In this document: positions 6,990 to 10,000 of the stretch, piece by piece
Numbering within the stretch: position 1 is the stretch's first letter
Layout: each line of letters starts with the position of its first letter
NCBI GenBank assembly: GCA_034096865.1
Contig: JAWQFJ010026981.1
Span: forward strand, 5,001-15,000
Source of the DNA: Theodoxus fluviatilis
Taxonomy: Eukaryota > Mollusca > Gastropoda > Cycloneritida > Neritidae
Reading direction: 5' to 3'
DNA: 10,000 nt
Position numbers and translations under genes: made by a program
The notes under the pieces: model-generated
What the model saw: the letters and a program-made list of their open reading frames with translations, nothing else
Database searches by the model: none
Told to the model about the DNA's origin: nothing

Positions 6990-8340
6990 AGTTTGTAAAG
7001 GTGTGTTGAATTGTGTATTGCCAATGCTTAAAATCCTATGTTCAAATGTGCAAGTAGCATGGAGGGGTCTGCTTTGTGCCTAGTGGGTCTTCATGCTGCA
7101 GGTGTCATTTTCAGCACATCACTTTATGGGACAATAATTATGAAGTTAGGTTATCATCTAGTAAATATATTCTGTTCAAGACTATTTATCAACCTACAGG
7201 TATTGATTTCTAAAAAATATGCTAAGATTTTTGCATTCATGTTTACCTGGTCAGTGTATGCTCGGAGATGAGGTTTTCCATTACCCAACATATATGTTAG
7301 CTTTGTGCAAACAGAATACACATCAAGTTAATGTCAGTGGCCCTGGCCACATAATTAGAATGCTCAACCTGCAGTTGTTTTGTGACTAATACGTGAAGAA
7401 TCTCAAACATGCATGGCTTTTATTGAGTATCATCCCTGAGCAATGAGCTACATTCACAGTGCCAGGGACAGTTGGGAACTATCATGTTAGAGCATACATC
7501 CACAATGTAGTTGCATGCTTCCCACCAAGGGGAAATTGTTTTTATGCATCACATACTTTTCCCCAATGACCAGGGGGTAAAAAGTGCAGTTTAAAAGCCC
7601 AGACTTAAAGAAAAAGAGGCAGGATAAAATCAGGTACCTTTACCTCAATTACATGCTGCCACTAACAATAAGAATATGCTATCAATGTAACCAATTTTGC
7701 AAAATGCAGATGACTAAAATATTCAAATGTATGCAAATTAGATCCCTTGATGAGTAGAATTTGTGCTTGTATTTGAGTTTAGAGCATCTTTAATGATTCA
7801 ACTTATGAATGATGCTAATAACTCAACACATTTATGATTTACCTATGTATTTTGTTTTTCATGCAAATTAATTAATTTAAATATGCAAATGATACTGAAT
7901 TGCATGTAGCTTGTTATTCAAATTTAGCTTTTCATTGTGAACAATACAATTTTCACAATTTAGTAATTTATTTTCATGGGATTCTTTCCTAAACTTTTTT
8001 AAAATCATGCACTATAAAAAATATGCAAATTTATGCAAATATATAGCAAGGCATGATACAGAGACTCTTCCAAGTGATGCCTTTGTATTCCTCACCTAAA
8101 AATGTGTGTGCACACCAATTATCACAAAGATATATCGTCTGCTTGGGAAATTACAGCAAAAAAACTATGAATTTTGTCATTTTTCTGGTCCACCGGCTTT
8201 GTTCTTTGTCTCTACATTGAAAATGTCCCCCAGAAGAGGGCATTGGTGGGCTGCAACTCTGGATCTACTGGGGCGATTTTCAAAATTCAAACTGTTCTGT
8301 GCTTAGAATCATTAGCTTTATGAACCAAAGTTAATGGCAT
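6990..8340. other. CpG-depleted, AT-rich block without a recognisable gene
   Basis: I count only about six CpGs between 6990 and 8350, none from 7264 to 7390 or from 7393 to 8126. Roughly forty would be expected from the base content. TG and CA words are abundant. The sequence on either side has near-normal CpG. No coding frame stands out; the two + strand frames here (7038-7271, 8106-8306) are short and unrecognised. The pattern fits long-term germline methylation, as in a methylated gene body or intron, but the gene itself is not visible. Confidence 0.7.
7731..8040 (+). promoter_or_regulatory. Cluster of five perfect octamers ATGCAAAT
   Basis: Perfect matches at 7731-7738, 7861-7868, 7883-7890, 8023-8030 and 8033-8040, all on the + strand. 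ATGCAAAT is the classical binding site of POU-domain (Oct) factors. Chance would give well under one in this span even at this AT content. The sites could form an enhancer-like cluster, or the word could belong to a diverged AT-rich repeat. Confidence 0.45.
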
Positions 8341-8367
8341 AACTGTGCCGTTTTTAGAAAATTTTCG

Positions 8368-8387
8368 ATTGGACATGCTACTGATAG
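8368..8387 (-). repeat. Inverted arm related to repeat copy A
   Basis: ATTGGACATGCTACT (8368-8382) is the exact reverse complement of 273-287 in copy A. In both places this 15-base word directly adjoins a tandem array of the same family. CTACT-GAT-AGTAG (8378-8390) also forms a small hairpin at the junction with the array. Confidence 0.6.
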
Positions 8388-8388
8388 T

Positions 8389-8756
8389 AGTGAGTGAGTC
8401 AGTGAGACTGATAGTGAGTGAGTCAGTGAGACTGATAGTGAGTGAGTCAGTGAGACTGATAGTGAGTGAGCCAGTGAGACTGATAGTGAGTGAGCCAGTG
8501 AGACTGATAGTGAGTGAGTCAGTGAGACTGATAGTGAGTGAGCCAGTGAGACTGATAGTGAGTGAGTCAGTGAGACTGATAGTGAGTGAGTCAGTGAGAC
8601 TGATAGTGAGTGAGTCAGTGAGACTGATAGTGAGTGAGTCAGTGAGACTGATAGTGAGTGAGTCAGTGAGACTGATAGTGAGTGAGTCAGTGAGACTGAT
8701 AGTGAGTGAGTCAGTGAGACTGATAGTGAGTGAGTCAGTGAGTGAGTCAGTGAGTG
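8389..8756 (+). repeat. Minisatellite, 14 units of 24 bp plus partial units
   Basis: Fourteen complete units of AGTGAGTGAGTCAGTGAG-ACTGAT run from 8389 to 8724, followed by shortened units to 8756. Eleven units are identical; units 4, 5 and 7 share one T-to-C change (GAGTCA to GAGCCA). Such homogeneity means recent expansion or active unequal exchange. Because 24 is a multiple of three, one frame stays open and reads as an SE(S/P)VRLIV octapeptide repeat; there is no sign that it is translated. The true copy number may be collapsed in the assembly. Confidence 0.95.
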
Positions 8757-8772
8757 GATTGATTAATCAATC
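8757..8772. other. Perfect 16-bp palindrome at the end of the minisatellite
   Basis: GATTGATTAATCAATC is its own reverse complement and begins right where the repeat units stop. It could mark the end of the tandem core or be a replication-slippage product. The position is notable; the function is unknown. Confidence 0.8.
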
Positions 8773-9130
8773 AGTAAGTATGTCAGTCAGTTAGTGCGTC
8801 AGTCGTCAGACAGACTTGCAGGCAATCAGATATATTTAGGAGGCAGTGTGACGATAGAGACAACAAGCAGACTTGACGACAGACACTCATATACAATGAC
8901 CGGCAGACGCAGAGGAATAGGTTTTAGACAGAAACCGCCATGTGGGACAGGCACACAGAAAGGCAAGATTTCGATCATCACAGAGGAAAAACAGGAGTCC
9001 AAGACCCCAATAGACGTGTGGACACAGGGATAGAGACCGACGTAACGCATGTTCGCAGCGGCAGACTAACATACAAAAGATGACACGTAGACAGAAACGA
9101 GACAGAGATAAACAAGCTCTCAGACGTACA
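8773..9130. repeat. Decayed CAGA/GTCAGT-rich low-complexity region
   Basis: Continues from the array as CAGTCAGTTAGTGCGTCAGTCG-like words, then scattered CAGAC, GACAGA and GAGACA words in purine-rich sequence. It reads as an old microsatellite that has lost its regularity. Short frames on both strands here carry no recognisable protein. Confidence 0.6.
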
Positions 9131-9620
9131 CAACACTCGCAGCGTCTTCCGCACGAACAAAATCCCGAATAATGAAAGGAGAATGGACAATTGGATGGTT
9201 TACTATGTTTACAAAAGATACCAAAATGGCAACCAGGCTGTATTCAGGCAAGTGGCACGGAAAAAGTAACATCCAATTGTTTTCTGTCAAAACAAATGTT
9301 ACCACCAAAGGATCTATGAACACAATGCTGGTGAAACGTTTCGACAAACACAATAGATGCTCTATGGCACAAAGTTAGGACCAAGGTGTAACCTCTTGAA
9401 TAATTCAGCGCGATGCGTTTGCGAAAAGGGTTTCTTTTGTGGGCACGACCTAATGTACACGCGCACCAACGCTATACTTTTGGGGTCAAGTGAACACTTC
9501 AGAATTCGAACGTCGTATGAAATATTACATCTTGGTAAGAGTTATAGTGCTGGCTGCACGTCAGGTGTTGGATATATTGTACGAACTGCCATGTCTTTTG
9601 AGAGATTTCTCAGCAGGAGA
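9131..9620. other. No recognisable gene
   Basis: Ordinary sequence with normal CpG content. Frames at 9172-9378 (+), 9120-9353 (-) and the start of the frame at 9490 (+) are all short and unrecognised. The one at 9490 gives a hydrophobic helix-like stretch ([19 protein letters not shown]) with a GTAAGA word inside it, then runs into the microsatellite, which makes a real gene there unlikely. Confidence 0.5.
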
Positions 9621-9839
9621 GATGGATGTATGGATGGATGGATGGACGGAAGGACGGACAGGACGGACGGACGGACGGACGGACGGACGGATGGACGGAC
9701 GGACGGACGGACGGATGGACGGATGGACGGATGGATGGATGGATGAATTGATGGATGGAAGGATGGAAGGATGGAAGGATGGAAGGATGGATGGATGGAT
9801 GGATGGATGGATGGATGGATGGATGGATGGATGGATGGA
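9621..9839 (+). repeat. Tetranucleotide microsatellite GGAC/GGAT/GGAA
   Basis: About 220 bases of GGAY units: GGAT-rich at the left, a GGAC core around 9643-9716, mixed GGAA/GGAT at 9755-9784, then a pure GGAT run of nearly 14 units (9785-9839). GGAC units create a CpG at each junction, so GGAT units could derive from them by CpG deamination. The overlapping open frames (Asp-Gly-Arg-Thr and Met-Asp-Gly-Trp repeats) are by-products. Confidence 0.95.
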
Positions 9840-9843
9840 GTGA

Positions 9844-9881
9844 GTCTTACGGTCTATGAGTCTTTATAGACTATGTAAGAC
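9844..9881. other. Nested hairpin next to the microsatellite
   Basis: Outer arms GTCTTAC (9844-9850) and GTAAGAC (9875-9881) pair perfectly over 7 bases, and inner arms GTCTAT (9852-9857) and ATAGAC (9866-9871) pair over 6. They are separated by small bulges and closed by an 8-base loop. The structure starts four bases after the repeat ends. Its role is unknown. Confidence 0.6.
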
Positions 9882-10000
9882 CATTAAATGTGACAATCTC
9901 AAGAATAGTTAAGAGAAAGCGCGAATCACGTCACGATGTCACTAATTATTACCCTCTCACGAACCGCATAGGGAAACAAGGCGGGTCTATTCTCATCTCC
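9882..10000. other. Nothing recognised
   Basis: Short stretch to the window edge with no frame, repeat or motif that I can support. Confidence 0.5.

Noticed and set aside
6454..7024. Three minus-strand frames of 160-180 codons rich in His, Thr and Pro, and a + strand frame of 145 codons
   Set aside because: They overlap in the same GT-rich, A-poor tract. Several frames on both strands open at once is a composition effect, and the peptides follow CA/GT repeats.
8389..8756. A CRISPR array
   Set aside because: The 24-bp units follow each other with no unique spacers, and the setting is a eukaryotic repeat region.
8345..8794. 149-codon frame with an SESVRLIV repeat
   Set aside because: It is the translation of a 24-bp minisatellite whose unit length is a multiple of three. 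It begins at a non-ATG codon and has no recognisable flanking domain.
9357..9843. Two + strand frames of 117-129 codons with DGRT/DGWM repeats
   Set aside because: Most of their length is GGAC/GGAT microsatellite; a four-base unit gives a 12-base codon cycle that stays open in more than one frame.

Overview
This looks like a stretch of non-coding DNA from an animal genome, most likely a marine invertebrate and plausibly a mollusc. That guess rests on general impression: no compact gene array or ribosome binding sites, many simple repeats, a decayed tRNA-like (SINE) head, diverged dispersed repeats, clusters of AGGTCA half-sites, and very uneven CpG content. No open reading frame can be assigned to a known protein family with confidence. 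The longest ones lie in biased-composition tracts (the GT block at 6520-6918, the 24-bp minisatellite, the GGAY microsatellite), where long frames arise without selection.

Layout. 1-1567 is a patchwork of related repeats. It has a CT microsatellite, a short degenerate GAGC/CAGT array running into repeat copy A (275-380), then two adjacent diverged copies of what seems to be the same family (C, 695-942; B, 943-1240), then eleven AGGTCA half-sites arranged largely as head-to-tail pairs (1248-1547). A short fourth fragment (D) sits at 3379-3436. 1568-4915 carries no recognisable gene; its first half is strongly depleted in G on the + strand. Several minus-strand open stretches with splice-like borders raise a weak case for a broken or multi-exon gene there. 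A tRNA-like head at 4921-4983 probably starts a SINE, followed by an AC-rich tract. 5462-5763 is a pyrimidine-rich open stretch with splice-like ends, and 6190-6288 looks like a possible 3' terminal exon followed by AATAAA at 6333.

6520-6918 is a GT-rich, nearly A-free tract. It adjoins a sharply bounded CpG-depleted, AT-rich block (about 6990-8340) that contains five perfect ATGCAAAT octamers in 310 bp. From 8368 there is a 15-bp inverted match to copy A, a 14-copy 24-bp minisatellite sharing a 20-bp word with the array beside copy A, a 16-bp palindrome, and a decayed CAGA-rich tail. The window ends with a 220-bp GGAC/GGAT microsatellite and a nested hairpin.

The most interesting reading is that the 216-380 and 8368-8772 loci are the two halves of one mobile-element type: inverted arms flanking an expandable tandem core. 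All of this is from reading the sequence by eye; no database search was possible.
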